From the NCBI RefSeq assembly GCF_022376445.1, contig NW_025955099.1, positions 1 to 64,000 of the forward strand: DNA of 64,000 bases, written 5' to 3'. The notes beneath the pieces were generated by a model. The model ran no database searches, was not told the origin of the DNA, and worked only from the letters and a program-made list of their open reading frames with translations. How positions within the stretch are numbered: position 1 is the stretch's first letter; each line of letters starts with the position of its first letter. Below are positions 22,395-34,793 of the stretch, in pieces. This DNA is from Fomitopsis serialis. Its lineage: Eukaryota; Basidiomycota; Agaricomycetes; Polyporales; Fomitopsidaceae. The translations under genes were made by a program, and so were the position numbers.

Positions 22395-23084
22395 GGCTTC
22401 AGCGGTAGGTGAACAGCGATGTCACATATTCAGCAAGCAAATAATGCGAAGTTATGCCATACAGGTGGATTGAGATGATTGTCAATCTGCGCAATAGACG
22501 AAAGAGGTCTTTTTGAGGTTCCTGGGTGTTGCGATAGCGGGGAGTGGCAAGAAGTCCTGAGGGTAGAAGGGGGTGAAGGTGGTTTAGACTCGGAGAGAGG
22601 ATGATTCACCGATCAAACGTGTTAAAATCCGCCTTTGTTATTCAATCATCAGCCCATTTCCCCGGGCCCTTCAACAGTGCGTCGCGTTGCCGGCTCAGGC
22701 TGCGTCTTCGGAGAGCGACTCGGAAACTGGAGTTTTGTATTTGAACATTTGCCTCATCTACCGACGGTACAGTGAGTACCAATATGCAATATCATGACAT
22801 GTAAGATGTGCAGGGAATTCACTTTGCTAGTCGTCGGATGGAGCTACCAGTGGGAGTCGCCGGACGTAGTGACGGACCAACTTTGATGTGGCGATGTCTG
22901 GTAAGAACACAATCTCGATCGAGCTCACACGTGATTGACGTGCACGGATCTCAAAAATGGTACGTATTGGACAAAGCCCTCCTCTCTCCCTCCGGTCGGA
23001 GTCGGGGAGTATAGATGCACGTGTTCGTGTCGATCGGCGATCGCTCCGGTCGAGGAAGTCATGCGCGATTTCACTCTGTCCACC
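22395..23084. other. Intergenic between pheromone 3 and the FolB-like gene
   Basis: No coding signal was recognised. The same frame as the FolB-like gene is open upstream to 22935, and an in-frame ATG at 23061 is an alternative start for it. Confidence 0.45.
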
Positions 23085-23915
23085 ATGTCCTCCCAAGACC
23101 CGGTCGCGCATGATGTCCTCTTCATCGACTCGCTCTCCATCGCACCAACAATTGGGCGCGACTGGTGGGGACGTGTACGCCCGCAGCCTCTGTTTATCAC
23201 TGTCCAACTCTACCTCCAACCCGGGTATCTCGACAAGGCTGGTGCTTCGGATGACGTCCGTGACTCAGTTCACTATGGCCAGCTCTGCAAGAGCGTCCTG
23301 AACCTAGCTTACGGTCCTGATGCACAAGTATTTGATGGGCCAAGGGATCTGGCACGGGCGGTGGTGAAGACCGCGTTCGCCCTCACCGGTGCAGTCATCG
23401 TCCAGCGCGCAGCAGTTGCCATCAAGTCCGAGAAACTGATCCCGCTCGCTGGAGAGTTCCTCTTGGAGATATCGACATCGTACAGGCAGGAGGTTATTGG
23501 AGGCACAGAGAGCGTCCGTGTCACAATCAAGAACCTCGTGCTGTCCACTATCATTGGAGTGAATCCGCCCGAGCGCGAAGCGAAGCAGAGAGTTGTCGTC
23601 ACTATCATTGTGCACGAGAAGTCTGGTCATGGTGCTCCGGTTGATTATGCCGCGCTAACAACCTTGCTTAACAATGTAATTCAACTCACTACTCTACAGT
23701 TGCGAGGACAGGTTAACTCAGTCATTCCTTAGGACATCGGGGCGACTTCATATCTCACCCTCGAGAAGTTCGTCCTGGAGATCATCCGCATCATCTGTCT
23801 GTTCTCGGAGACCATAGACGTTGTTACGGTCAAGGCAGAGAAGCCAAGCGCTCTGTCCTTCGCTCAAGCCGCCGGCGTACAGATGACCAGGTCGCGATCT
23901 GCGTTTCTTCAATAA
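23085..23915 (+). CDS. Tandem dihydroneopterin aldolase (FolB) domain protein
   Basis: The 257-residue product carries two consecutive FolB-type domains. Dihydroneopterin aldolase cleaves 7,8-dihydroneopterin to the hydroxymethylpterin used in folate synthesis. Exons are 23085-23675 and 23733-23915 (774 nt, in frame). Domain 1 contains VLFIDSLSIAPTIGRDWWGR, DSVHYGQLCKSVL and a lysine in AAVAIKSEKLIPLA. Domain 2 contains STIIGVNPPEREAKQRVVV, VDYAALTTLLNN, TSYLTLEKFVLEIIRI and TVKAEKPSAL with the expected late lysine. In many fungi these domains form the N-terminus of trifunctional Fol1, followed by HPPK and DHPS. Here the frame stops (MTRSRSAFLQ) with no such domains before the next gene, so this is a stand-alone protein. 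I preferred the ATG at 23085 (caccATGtcc context). The ATG at 23061 would add MRDFTLST. Confidence 0.85.
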
Positions 23916-24407
23916 CACGGTGAGCCTTCCGGCGCCTGTGATTCGTAGTAAATCATGACAACAACATTCATTCGTTCTAGAGGTCAGCGAGTGATGAGTC
24001 ACTGATGACTTGTAGGGAAGGGAGCCGTCAGTCAGCATTGCTGGAGTAAACCATAAATCGTAGAACGCTTACCACCGCATTTGCCGGAGGCCCAAGCCCT
24101 TCCCGAGCTCCCTCAGTCTCTGGAAGAGTTGTACGATGCATGCTGCATGCACAACACGCTCAATGTATCATAGTATCAGAATGTATTGGTGCCTATTGTA
24201 TATGATGCGTGGTAACGTCCGCCACGATGCTACACGATTTCCACTGGATGCTACACAGGACGGTGCGCAAGAGTACTTGCCATCTAAGAACGGTACACAA
24301 AATCTCCTACAAATATTGTTGCTACAGGACGTTTCATTGCTTCTTCAAAATTCGAGTTCTTCGTGTTTCGCCGACTTGCATGCGTCTCCCCGCCCCGAGT
24401 TGTACGC

Positions 24408-27400
24408 TCACTTCGCCTCAGCGAACCTTCCGAGGACGCTCAGCACCTGCTCTGACTCCAACTTCCACTTTGCGTCGGTGCCCTTGCTGCCTATGCTCGC
24501 AGTCTCCGCATTCTCGAGCTCGTTCAGTCGCCGCATCAGCTTCTGGTCCTTGCCGACGGCCAACACGAACCCGAAGTCGGACACGCTCTCCGGCTCTGTT
24601 GCCTCAGGCGCCAGCCACGCCGCGCGGCTGGCCAGCGCGGAGTGCGCGGGGCCGCCGGGTGACAGGATCGCGCCAACTGCGGTCGAGCGCGAGATGTTGT
24701 TGGGGAGGACGAGGAAGGAGTTCGCGCCTGGGATGATGCGCAGACCGTATCGCTCGCCGAGACTGTCGAAGATGTGGTTCTGCGCCTCCCCGGCTTGGCG
24801 ACGAGCCCACTGGCGGTCGGTCTGCGGCTCATCGGGGTCGGTCCAATAGCGCCAGACGACAGACGCTTCTCGCTCCTCGACGAAGGAGCCCGGAGTGCGC
24901 TCCGTGAACTACATCGTGGCTGTCAGTGGACGCGGCAGTGGAATACTACCGGCAGACTCACGTAGTTGAGGATCTCTAAGCATGGTGCCTTCCACGTCAA
25001 GTTGAAGTTCGCAACCATGTTAACCCAGGTCGGCTCGCCACCGCGCGTAGGACGCGTCCTGATGTAGCACCCATTCTCCGCACTACCGTATCAGCACGTT
25101 AGCATCCTGAAGCTCTACACCGACGACGGGTACGTACACTATGCCAATCTTGGGCACCATCTCCGCGACAATGTCGAGCATGCCCTTGACAGGCAAGCCA
25201 CTCAACAACCAAACCTCATTTCTGGGGTCCTCCGCAAGCCTGTTGAGCACGTCAATCGCCTCCTTCGGCGGGTTGAACTCCGCCCTCCCCAGCCTGCGCA
25301 TATCGCGGATCCACATCGTGCCCTCGAAGTCAATGAGGAGCAGCCGCTTCTCGCTGTGGCGGTAGCGTGGCACCAGGAGCGAGACGTCGAGTGAGGCGAC
25401 CTCAGCGGCGTCGCCCTGCAAGTGCTCGATGTTCGCGCGGAGGCAGCGTACGAGGAAGGAGGTGACGAAGGCTTGTGCGGATTGGGTGACGACGTGGTTG
25501 TGCAGGTCTTCCCAGCGGGAGGTCGCTTCCTCGTCGCTCATCGTCAATGCCTGTAAGGGGGATCAGGAGCCAGTCCACGCGGACTAAAGGGTGCGCGTAC
25601 CTGGTGGATCGCCTTCGCCGTCATCCGTTTGTCCCATGGGTTGATAGGGATGCACGATCGAAATCCACTGTAGCTGTATGAACCAGTGAACTGCAACCTG
25701 ACTTGAGCACCAGAATCCACTCTGACCATATGAAGGGTCATACTTCACTGAGGATCAACGGCCGATGCCTCTGTTCCTGACACTCCACAAACTCATGCGT
25801 CCTTAGCGCCATGCCCTCGCGCAGAGATGTCACCATGAACGCGTCTGCGACGGTGAGCAGCGCGAGATACTGGCTGAACGTCAGATCCTGCGTGTGCAGG
25901 AAGACGACAGGCTGGTACGTGAGTGTCGAGAAGCGCGAGTTGAGATGGGAGACGACGTCCGCGACGCCGCCCTGCATCTCGTTCTCCTCCGTGGTCTGCA
26001 GCGCGACCTGGATGAGCACAACCTTGCCCTGAAACTCCGGATACTTGTCCAGGAAGGTCTCGAAGGCTTGGATCTTCTGCCGAACACCCTGCATACGAGC
26101 AGATGTCAGTGGGTTCAGTGTGGTTAGGGGAAGTCGAACCGACTTGGATGTTGTCGAGCTTATCGCGACCGACGATGAGCGTCATGCCAGCATACCGCTG
26201 TCGCAGCGAATTGACCCACTCCGCAACCTCGGGATTGCGCCTGTGATGACTCAGCTACGAAGCGGGACTGAACAAAACACTCGACTCACTTTTCCTGTCT
26301 GAGGTGCCCGACATCAATGCCCATCGGGAAGACGCCGACGTCCACGAAGCGCTCCTCCGTTTGGATGCCCTTCGGAAGTGCCTCTACTGTCAGGATACGG
26401 CTCACCGTCTGCCTGAAGTGACGCGCATAGTTCGCCGTCTGGAATCCGACCAGATCCGCACCAAGCAAACCATGCAACACGTCCTCGCGCACGCTCAGAC
26501 AGCGGAAGATCTCCGAGCTCGGGAACGCGACGTGCATGAAGAACCCGATCGGCGCGTTCGGCAGCCTCTGGCGGAGCATCGCGGGGAGGAGCATCAGGTG
26601 GTAGTCGTTCACCCAGATGATGTCCCCATCCTGGTACACGCTCGCGATCGCGTCCGCGAACCTGCGGTTGACAGCCTCGTACTGCTTGAAGCTCGCGCTC
26701 TCATAGAAGCTCTTCGTCTTCGGCGCGTCCGGGATGGCGTAGTGGAGGCACGGCCAGAGCACCTGGTGGCAGAACTCATCGTAGCAGCCCACAAACTCCG
26801 TGTCCGGGATCCACACCGGCAGGCTGTCGCACTCGTCGCGCATCCGCCACTCCATGTTTCGCTTCAGGCTCTCCCGGAATCCGTCCGTATTCACGCCGAG
26901 CGTGCCCACCCACAGCTTGCGCTTGAGTCGCACGCCGACGCTCTCCACCGCGTTCTTCAGCCCGCCGTTGCAGTGCGGGTTGCTCTCCACGTGCCACTGC
27001 ATGTTGCGATTTCCCCCGTTCGTGTCGTGCCGCGTGCCCGAGAGCGAGCGACTCGAGGTGCGCGCTGTCGAACCACGCGATGCACGCCGCTGCACACGCG
27101 TCTGGCCCGCTGTGCTGCTCGTATGCGTCGTTTGATGTCTCTTTGAGGCACCGTTTGTCGATCCATTGGCGCCTAACGCGTTCGCTGCGGCGTTGACTAC
27201 GTTGTTGGTGGTGGCTTTCGACGCGAGGGCATCAACAAGCGAGGTAGAAGAGCCATTCGGCGCAGGAGACGGAGGTTGGGTGAGTCCAGTGAATGTCGTG
27301 AAGGGGTTGCTCGGTTCGTTACGGGGCGTGACCGCTGGGGACACGGCTCGAGACTAAGTGCAACCAGTCAGCGCCATGCGGAATAACCAAATCGCACAGG

Positions 27401-28378
27401 AAGAGGAACACGTCAGAAGCCAGGCTTTTGCAAGGACATGCGTCACGAAACGAGCGTGCAGTAGTCGGACTTGGGCGCAAGGAGGATCCTAGCGACATGA
27501 TGCGGCATCATTTGTATGCTAGTGCGAATGCGTGAGAGGTGATCGCAGCGATAGAAGGATACTCCTTGACAGCTGCACAAAAACGCGAGCCTGAGGGTTT
27601 TTGGTTGGCAATGACGCAGCAGTCTGCTTCGAAGCAAACTCTGCCTAGAGCAGACCCCAGCTGATCAAGCTTCAAGCAATGCAGGCATGCATAGACAATT
27701 TCTCTATAACCAGGTAATGAAAACCTCCGCCCATCGATTGCGCAAGTGAGGGCTGCGGGTAAGACTCGCTGTGTCGTGTGACGCAGACATCCGCATGCAT
27801 TGCGGAACGTAGGAGACTGATACCAGGGAGGAAGCCTGAACCAAATACGGGCGAAATCTGGCGTCTCGAGGGGGTATGTCTGAGGCTTGTCCGGACATAC
27901 GAGCCATCGTCGGCGAACAAGGCTGATGAACTGTCCAGATATAACACTTCGTGGTCGCCGGAAGGCTGAGGAATATCCGGACACGGATAGCCCAGCTGCT
28001 CTCGTGTACGACACCAGTGCAACGATCACCCCTCGAGAGGGCGAAGCCTCGTACAGATGACGGGTCCGTCATGGGGACAGTGATACAAATGGGATGCAAA
28101 CGCGAGAAGACAGGCCGCCATGAACGTGGATGCAGGGGAGGTATCTAGGATCAGACACAACAGCTCACCTTGTCCTTGAGATCCTCGACAATGCTCCTCA
28201 GCGGGCCCGCCTTGCTCGGTAGCGTCGGTCGGCCGCCTGCCTGGGGACCACGCTGGAGGAAGGACGGCGTGGCGATCGTGTCCAGAGACGGCGAGGAGGG
28301 AGTGCTGTCGCTGAGGACGGTGGTGTTGGGGAGGAAGAGGGAGGCGATTATGATGCGGTTGTTGCGAAGCGAGCTCAT
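24408..28378 (-). CDS. Trehalose-6-P synthase complex regulatory subunit (Tps3/Tsl1-like)
   Basis: This 946-residue protein has an N-terminal GT20 trehalose-6-phosphate synthase-like domain and a C-terminal HAD phosphatase-like domain. Exons: 28378-28169, 27353-26290, 26240-26144, 26088-25744, 25690-25601, 25550-25138, 25082-24962 and 24908-24408, summing to 2841 nt, exactly in frame. The Ser/Pro-rich N-terminus (SSPSLDTIATPSFLQRGP) leads to the GT20 blocks WVGTLGVNTDGF, PVWIPDTEFVGCYDEFCHQ, DIIWVNDYHLMLLPAML, GFFMHVAFPSSEIFR and REGMALRTHEFVECQ. The phosphatase-type motif I reads LLLIDFEGTMW, where catalytic TPPs have DxDGT; the second Asp is Glu. This suggests a regulatory subunit rather than an active phosphatase, as proposed for yeast Tps3/Tsl1. 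Its products bear on trehalose accumulation and stress tolerance. The first intron (27354-28168) is 815 nt, while all the others are 49-55 nt. Confidence 0.9.
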
Positions 28379-30466
28379 CGCGGCGGTCGACGCGGGGAGG
28401 GCTGTGGAGGACGTCGGCGGCGGCGAGGGCGAGTATAAGTGCAGCGATCAGTTCTCATCTATGACATCAGGGCGCACGTGCCCACCTGCAATCGACTCGG
28501 CCCCAGGGCCTGGCGCCGTTGAGCTCGCCATTTCGTAGAGGTTCGGTCAGGGAATGAGGGCAGATGGCTGGATATATGTGCGCGACGATCCGGGCGCACT
28601 CGTCGTGGACGTCGTCCGTACGTACTTACGTGCAAATCCTCCAAGCGCCACCTGCCGACTTTTCGCTTCAACGTTCGTCAGATCGCCGGTCGAGATTTCG
28701 CTCAGATTGGCTGTCCGATTTCCTCCGTACGCTCCCTTCACGCCCGCCATCTGCCCTCCATCTGCCGCCATCATCCTCCATCGTCCAATTCTGGTCCCAA
28801 GGTCTTCAACGCTGCACACGGAATCCATTTCTTGCGACGTACCGTAGACACGCCGGTGAAACAGCCAGCACAAGCCGTCGAATTTCTTGTGGTCCTCGCG
28901 AAGACTTCATGAAATGATCGCGATCACTCGACGACGTCACTTATACGTCTGAAGACTGGTGACCATTCAACTTTGTATTTTTTGTGTTTTCTTACAATGT
29001 TCTTATGTACATAACATATCTAGTGACCAGTACAAATCTAAGTATACCCGTTGGAACTCACTAAGTCACACCAATGGCGTCATCTATCCCCGTACTCAAC
29101 GACCTGCCATTCCGAGAAGGTGACCTCCCCGATATGGTCAAGTCGTGATCGTCAATAATGACATTGGGTACACTGCTCTACCACGCCAAATCTACACGTT
29201 CTGAAATCAATATATAGCTGTATGATGCACTGGCATCACAGCTGAAGAAATGCTGACACTGTCAGGCTCTTGCACAAAATACTAGCTAGGCTGTGGCAGG
29301 TTAGGAAAGCGCCGGTGCCTCCTGAACGGCCTGGACAGGGATGGGCCCGTCGCCATCTCCTGCGGCCTCGAGTATGTTGACTACACGTACTGTGATTGAA
29401 CGCACTCACTTCAACGCGCCAGAAAGCCCTCGGACGAATTGTTGTTCCACCCTCTTAGGCACTCCGAGAGCTGGACGCGCATGTCGACTTCGATGCGAGC
29501 TTTGAGTGAACTAGCCATCCTCCGCTTGGTCAACTATATGATCATGCGCCCTTCTGGTACGTCTCTGAAATCTCTCCGATGTCCTCACTGCGGCACGTCA
29601 GAAATTCGACCCGTGCACAGCGTGTGCTACGAAGCGATACTGCGCAGTGTCATGGGGTTTACTATCGTGAAGCCAATCAACTGGGCCGCGACTCTCTCGA
29701 GGAGCTTCTCGCGGACCATTGCACATATATGAGACGTTTCAATTACATAAGTCGCAAACCATGACATATGAAATTTGAGCGAGCGACACTAGAACCGAGA
29801 CTTCCGTAGGCTCACAGACCTCCAACATAGCCTGGTGGACAGTAGCTCCAAGATGCTCGCATAGAGTCAGTTTGCATGACGGGCGGTCCGACGACAAATA
29901 CCATTAACGTGAGTACGTGCCACGAAGCTTTCGGACGTATCTTGAGGCTCAACACTAATACTTACTCAGGTACCGATTCCAATTCAATGGCGCACGCGAA
30001 CTCTATCATACTATTCAAGTTCTGGCTGACACATCAACCAAGGTCCGAGGTAAGTTAAGGTCTGTCGGAAGTCGGGCATGCAGCCGTACCTTTCCCACTC
30101 CACCTCGAAGCCTTGGGACCTGAGTCTTCGCGGGAATGCATCCCGGGGCTTGTGCGCAGGAAGAACCTCCTGGAAACCGAGGAAGTTGGGAAAGGTAGGT
30201 TAACGCCGCATGCAAGGTTGAACTGGCAGCGGAAGGTCTAGGCTTTGTGGACGTGCACCAGCTCCAGCAGCGCGGAAGCCAAGAAGTGAAGCCCTACGGA
30301 CCCAACGGCCGTCAGTGCGTTTTAAGGATCCGACGTCGCGCTTGCATTTTGTAGTCACGATTGTCACCTCAGTGTGAACGGTAGTCACACATCACCGCGA
30401 TGGCTCGAAAGTGAGCGTTCGGAAAATTGGCAGCACAGACATGAGGTAGGATCGAGCCGCATGGTT
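28379..30466. other. 2.1 kb upstream region, no firm gene
   Basis: This lies between the trehalose gene start and the 3' end of dml1. Plus-strand frames near 29439-29764 contain a CxxC...RYC pattern (around 29600-29650) faintly like a MYND finger, but the remaining ligands are missing and no splice model works. I call nothing here. Confidence 0.4.
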
Positions 30467-32571
30467 TTATTCTTCGTCATCATCCAGCCCGATATCTTGC
30501 ACGACCGCATCCCCCTCTTCTAGCCCGACATACGTATCCCGCAGTGCCCATAGACCGTCCCTCAGTTCGATCACGTCGTCCTTCTCCAGCCCCATAACGC
30601 TCAGCACCTCAGCGCCCCGTCGAACGCAATCGTCAACGACCGTAGAATACGCTGCGAAAAGTTCCGACGTATGCGAAGTCGTATGCAGTGACGAGAGGAC
30701 GTGAGCCGTAGGGGCACGCAGCTTGTTGCCTGTGGACGGAGGGGGTGACTCCAGAAACGTCGGGAAGGACGACGGAATAGGGTATCCAGGCGCGAATATG
30801 GTGTACGGAAATGGCCGTCGTGATTCCGTCCACGCATCCAGGGTTCTCCGGTCAGAAGACGAGAAGCCTCTGGCGACATAAATTCTCGCGAATTCCAGAC
30901 GTGTGGTCTACCGTAGGGGTTCGGTCAGTTCCGTGTAAGTGCTTCGAAGACAGAGTATGCAGTACCTGCTCATCCCCCGCTTTCTTTTTGCCTCCGGACG
31001 TTAGCGAGAAATCATATGACCTTCGCGCAAAATCCCGTTCAGCTTGAGGAGGTGTTGGTAATGGGAACACGCCAGATAGATGCGCGAAGCGGTTGCTTCC
31101 ACCCCAGTTCAAGGCGCCGCAAATACTATCAAGGTCCTCCATGGATCCTTTCAACCTATTCGGTCAAAATTCACTGTCAGCCGTATTTCCTGTCGCTTCC
31201 ACCGATGCCACTGCGAATCAACCTACCGGAGAGGCAGGGTCACGCTCTCGATGTGGGTTGAGAGAATCGCAGACGTCTGAAATACGCTTTTATGCTGGAT
31301 GGTGTCAGCGTGAATGCGGGGAAATGTCCGGAGACGCTTACATATAAGTCTATCCCGTTCAGCCATTCCCCGGCCACCCAAGTTCCGGGCGCCTGCACCG
31401 GGACGGTCATGGTGGACAATGATGCCAAACTGTGCAGATATAACGCATCGTTGATGACCGCCCGCATGCCTATGTCCTACGGGGTTTCACTCAAATTTCG
31501 ATCGCACCCGAGCAGTAAGTGACGTACGTCGCCATTGTCGACATGACCAGGGAGGTTGTGCGACAGGAGCGGAAATGCAAGGCATGGGAGCTTTGGGAAC
31601 TCGTCCCGATATGTGGTCAGGAACGAATTAGTGAAGCCACCAAAAGTAGAAGTGTCGTTCATGACTTGAATACCCTGCCAAGACCTTCGTGTTACCACTT
31701 GCAAGTGGAGCAAGCACACGACATGCCAGTGCGGCTCACCTGCAAATTGTCGCACTCCTCCGCGAAGAATCTGAGGGACCCTTCCATGAGGTCGACGTCC
31801 TACTATGGTTCATCATCGTTGAAAGGCCGTGTTTCGTGAGAGACGTACGGTGTTATACCGCTCGAACGCATCCTTGCTCCAAGCCCAGTTGCCTTCGGTG
31901 CTCTCCCAGTCAGGTGGGTCTGGGAGCCGCTGCATGGACCGCGGGTGCAAGAACACACGACTATAGTCCGACCAGAAGCGAACATCAGAGTCTAAAACTT
32001 GGGGTGCAACCCCGTCTTCATCGTTTTTGGGACTGTCGTCATCATCTGCTTCGCGATCGAGTTGCAAGTGGTAGTTGCTTTGGGGGATACGATCTTGACG
32101 AGACTCTACCACCCCATTATTCCTAGAGAGATATATACCTGTTCAAACTACCCGTACGAATGGTGAAAGAAGAAAAACAGACCATAGAAACTCCTCCTGG
32201 AGATCATCCTCTTCTGAGTTGTACAGGCCACTGGTGCTCGAGAGTCTGCCGAAGTTAGCTGCACTCCCACGTCAGTAAGCAGTCAGCACCAGCCTAGAGC
32301 AACACAGACACCTACACCTTCGATCAAAGAGAAGTAGTCTCGGCGAGTATGTCGATTCCCCCTTATACGGGTCGTTATCTCACCGGCATTTGGAGGCACA
32401 GAATGGGCAGGCGCGTACTTTTACAGTGGACCCCTCTCTGAACGACACATCATGGTCAATCTCCGACTGTTCATCCTCGCCATACGTGAAATACGCCTCC
32501 TGTGTGTTCCAAAAGTGTGTGCCGGCAAAGTTCGCGAGTTGACCTGCTTGGATGTAGATGATCTCCTTCAT
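30467..32571 (-). CDS. dml1: Dml1/Misato-family tubulin-like protein
   Basis: This belongs to the Dml1/Misato family, tubulin-related proteins tied to mitochondrial inheritance and morphology. Exon 1 starts [20 protein letters not shown] with [14 protein letters not shown] and DHDVSFREG, the family hallmark. It continues with [27 protein letters not shown], a segment [19 protein letters not shown], then [18 protein letters not shown] and [18 protein letters not shown]. Later exons include [15 protein letters not shown] and a C-terminus [20 protein letters not shown] before TAA at 30467-30469. Several short introns split the gene. Near 30795-30830 the reading moves between frames (VDGITTAIS in one, [20 protein letters not shown] in the next) without a usable intron, so a small indel is likely there. 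The gene is divergent from the F-box gene, 312 bp apart. Confidence 0.87.
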
Positions 32572-32883
32572 GATCGCGGTGGCGGACGACTTTCGCAGGC
32601 ACCGCGACTTGCTCTCGACGGTGACGCTGGACACCGCCACTACTCGACCCTACCTTCGCGATGCGGCATCCTCCTACAACAAAGACAACGTCGCATATTT
32701 GCGTGCGTCGGGGAAACTTAGGGTCGGCTGAAGTTCGGATATGGGCAGGTTCTGAGATAGCAGGGCGTCGGAGCCCGCCGCCAGCAAAGCGGACGCTGCG
32801 TGTCGGCTTACCCACACAAGGTACTCAGCCCTGCAGAACGTGCCCTGCGACGATCTACACCCTATAATCCAGACCACAAGCTC
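32572..32883. promoter_or_regulatory. Divergent promoter region, dml1 / F-box gene
   Basis: These 312 bp lie between the two divergent start codons and must hold both promoters and leaders. No clear TATA box was picked out. Confidence 0.45.
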
Positions 32884-34147
32884 ATGAAGCGACTGGTCTC
32901 AAAAGGTGCGTCACGGGTCCCTCCTTGGTCGCACTACACTCCGCTCTGAGTCGGCGTGCGTACTGACGCGGCTCTTATTCGCCTGCAGACGTTGCGGACA
33001 GGGACGCGAACGCTGACCGATCTGCTCCGCATCGCCTAGAATCAAACTCTACACTGGGCCCGCCTGTAATGCCTCCGGAATTGACGGACAGGATCGTCGA
33101 CTTTTTACATGACGATCATGCCGCACTCAAGAGCTGCGGTCTGACATGTCGTCCCTGGCTTTCCGCCGTCCGCTATCACCTCTACTACGCCATCAGCCTC
33201 GAAAACACACGCCTCTTCCGCGCATTCTCAAGCTTGCTAAATCGTACGCCCACTCTCGGGCAGTATGTCCGGGAAATACATCTAGCGATGACGGAGGAAC
33301 TGCAGCGCAGCGACGCCTTGCCCAGCATCGTGGCTCACCTGGGCAGGGTCAGGAGACTCGCCCTGAGCGGAGACATCCTGACGGTAGACCAAGCCACATT
33401 CGAGCGCTTTGGACCCGTACAGGAGCTTGCGCTCAACTTGTCTTCTTGTAAACTCAGCGATGTCGCCGCTCTCTTCCTCGCATTCCCTGGCATCAGCGAC
33501 TTGTCCATCAAGAACACTACGTACCTATATGGTCCTTTGGATCACGTACCGATGCTACCCGTCACACGCCTGGAATTGCAGCCGGCCCTTAATCCTGGGT
33601 TGCTGCCTCCGTCGTCACCAATGCTGGAGTCGTTGGTATTGTCCATTAGGCGGGTCGAAGACCTAAGGACCCTGAGCCACATTCTTCGTACGGCGATACG
33701 ACAGCTGAAGCAGCTAGACTTGCAAATACATATCACTGTGGCAGGTGAGAGGCGGGCGCCTGCTTCTTGAGTCAGTGCTAATATTTTCGGACAGAACACC
33801 AGGCAATATTTTTGGACAGCCTGCGAAGATGTCCCCAGTCCCTGACTGCCATTCGACTCTCCACCAAGTCGGTGCAATGTCTGGCATGCATATTGGACAA
33901 TGTCGATTCAACATACATGCTGGACGTTGCTTTGGACGTCGCCGTCGGCAGTATGTACGGACTGAAGACACTGTCCGGGGTGCTCGCCAGGACCCGATTC
34001 CGGAAAGCGTCGAGGATCGTGGTCACACTGCGCTGTCCGCGACTATTGATCTATTGTCCTCGCGACGAAGAAATGACGAAGGCGTTGGTAGAGGAGGCGC
34101 TCCTAGAGGCATATAGGCGAAGGGTGTTGTCCGTGTTGATCTACTAA
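32884..34147 (+). CDS. F-box protein
   Basis: The product begins MKRLVSKDVADRDANADRSA, and at about residue 43 an F-box motif follows (MPPELTDRIVDFLHDDHAAL, KSCGLTCRPWLSAVRYHLY). Fungal F-box proteins recruit substrates to SCF ubiquitin ligases through Skp1. Exons: 32884-32905, 32989-33744 and 33795-34147, totalling 1131 nt (376 residues) in frame. After the F-box come leucine-rich segments (VRRLALSGDILTV, VQELALNLSSCKLSDVAALF, VTRLELQPAL, LKQLDLQIHITV) of irregular LRR character. This type is greatly expanded in agaricomycetes, and substrates cannot be predicted. The first exon is short. A simpler model starts at the in-frame ATG at 33069 (MPPELTD) with no upstream intron. Confidence 0.8.
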
Positions 34148-34793
34148 CACGACGTTCTGAGCAGAATGCAAGTAAGTACATCATCCGCTTCGCAATTGCT
34201 ACACGGCGCTCACGCATTATTCGCCTCACCCTCAGAACACGCATATAGAAGCCACATGTCTCAACAAGACGCTTGCAATCATTTGCCCTATATAACTTAG
34301 GATTGACGGTTCCGACTTCGAGTTGCTCACTGTAATTACGCCTCGCAACCTCTAGACAACATCGTCTTTCGCTTCCAGACGCTATCTACTGTACCAATAC
34401 TGTACCTTCATGTTTTGATGTAGTTCGGGCTCCTCATTCTTTGATCGACAATCACATACCAACATTCTAAGAGCAGTTGAGATAAGTACCAGCCTGCTTG
34501 TCCAACGTCGAACGTTGATGCATGATGGGTGACTCGGGCCGTTGAGGCCGAGGACTGAGGATTGCGGTTCGGTTTTGTTTCGGCTTGGCGGGCCGCTGCT
34601 GCCGAACCGACTCCTGTATGACGCGTTCAGGCGCTCATTCAATTGACACGCTCAGGTCCGTTAAATACCTCGCTTTCTTCAGGTTTGCTACTGCACCAGC
34701 CTGCACTCAACGGGTTCTTATACACCGCTCAAATCATTGTCATCTCAATCATTGGCATCCTAGTACCGCGTGTCATACCACGGATCGACAAGT
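34148..34793. other. Intergenic, nothing recognised
   Basis: This 0.65 kb lies upstream of the DUF89 gene. Short frames only. Confidence 0.45.

Noticed and set aside
26304..27146. 280-codon plus-strand frame
   Set aside because: It lies wholly opposite the large GT20 exon of the trehalose synthase-like gene and is a GC-rich antisense shadow.
29439..29764. MYND zinc-finger-like pattern (CTAC...RYC)
   Set aside because: The later Cys/His ligands are missing and no exon model extends it.
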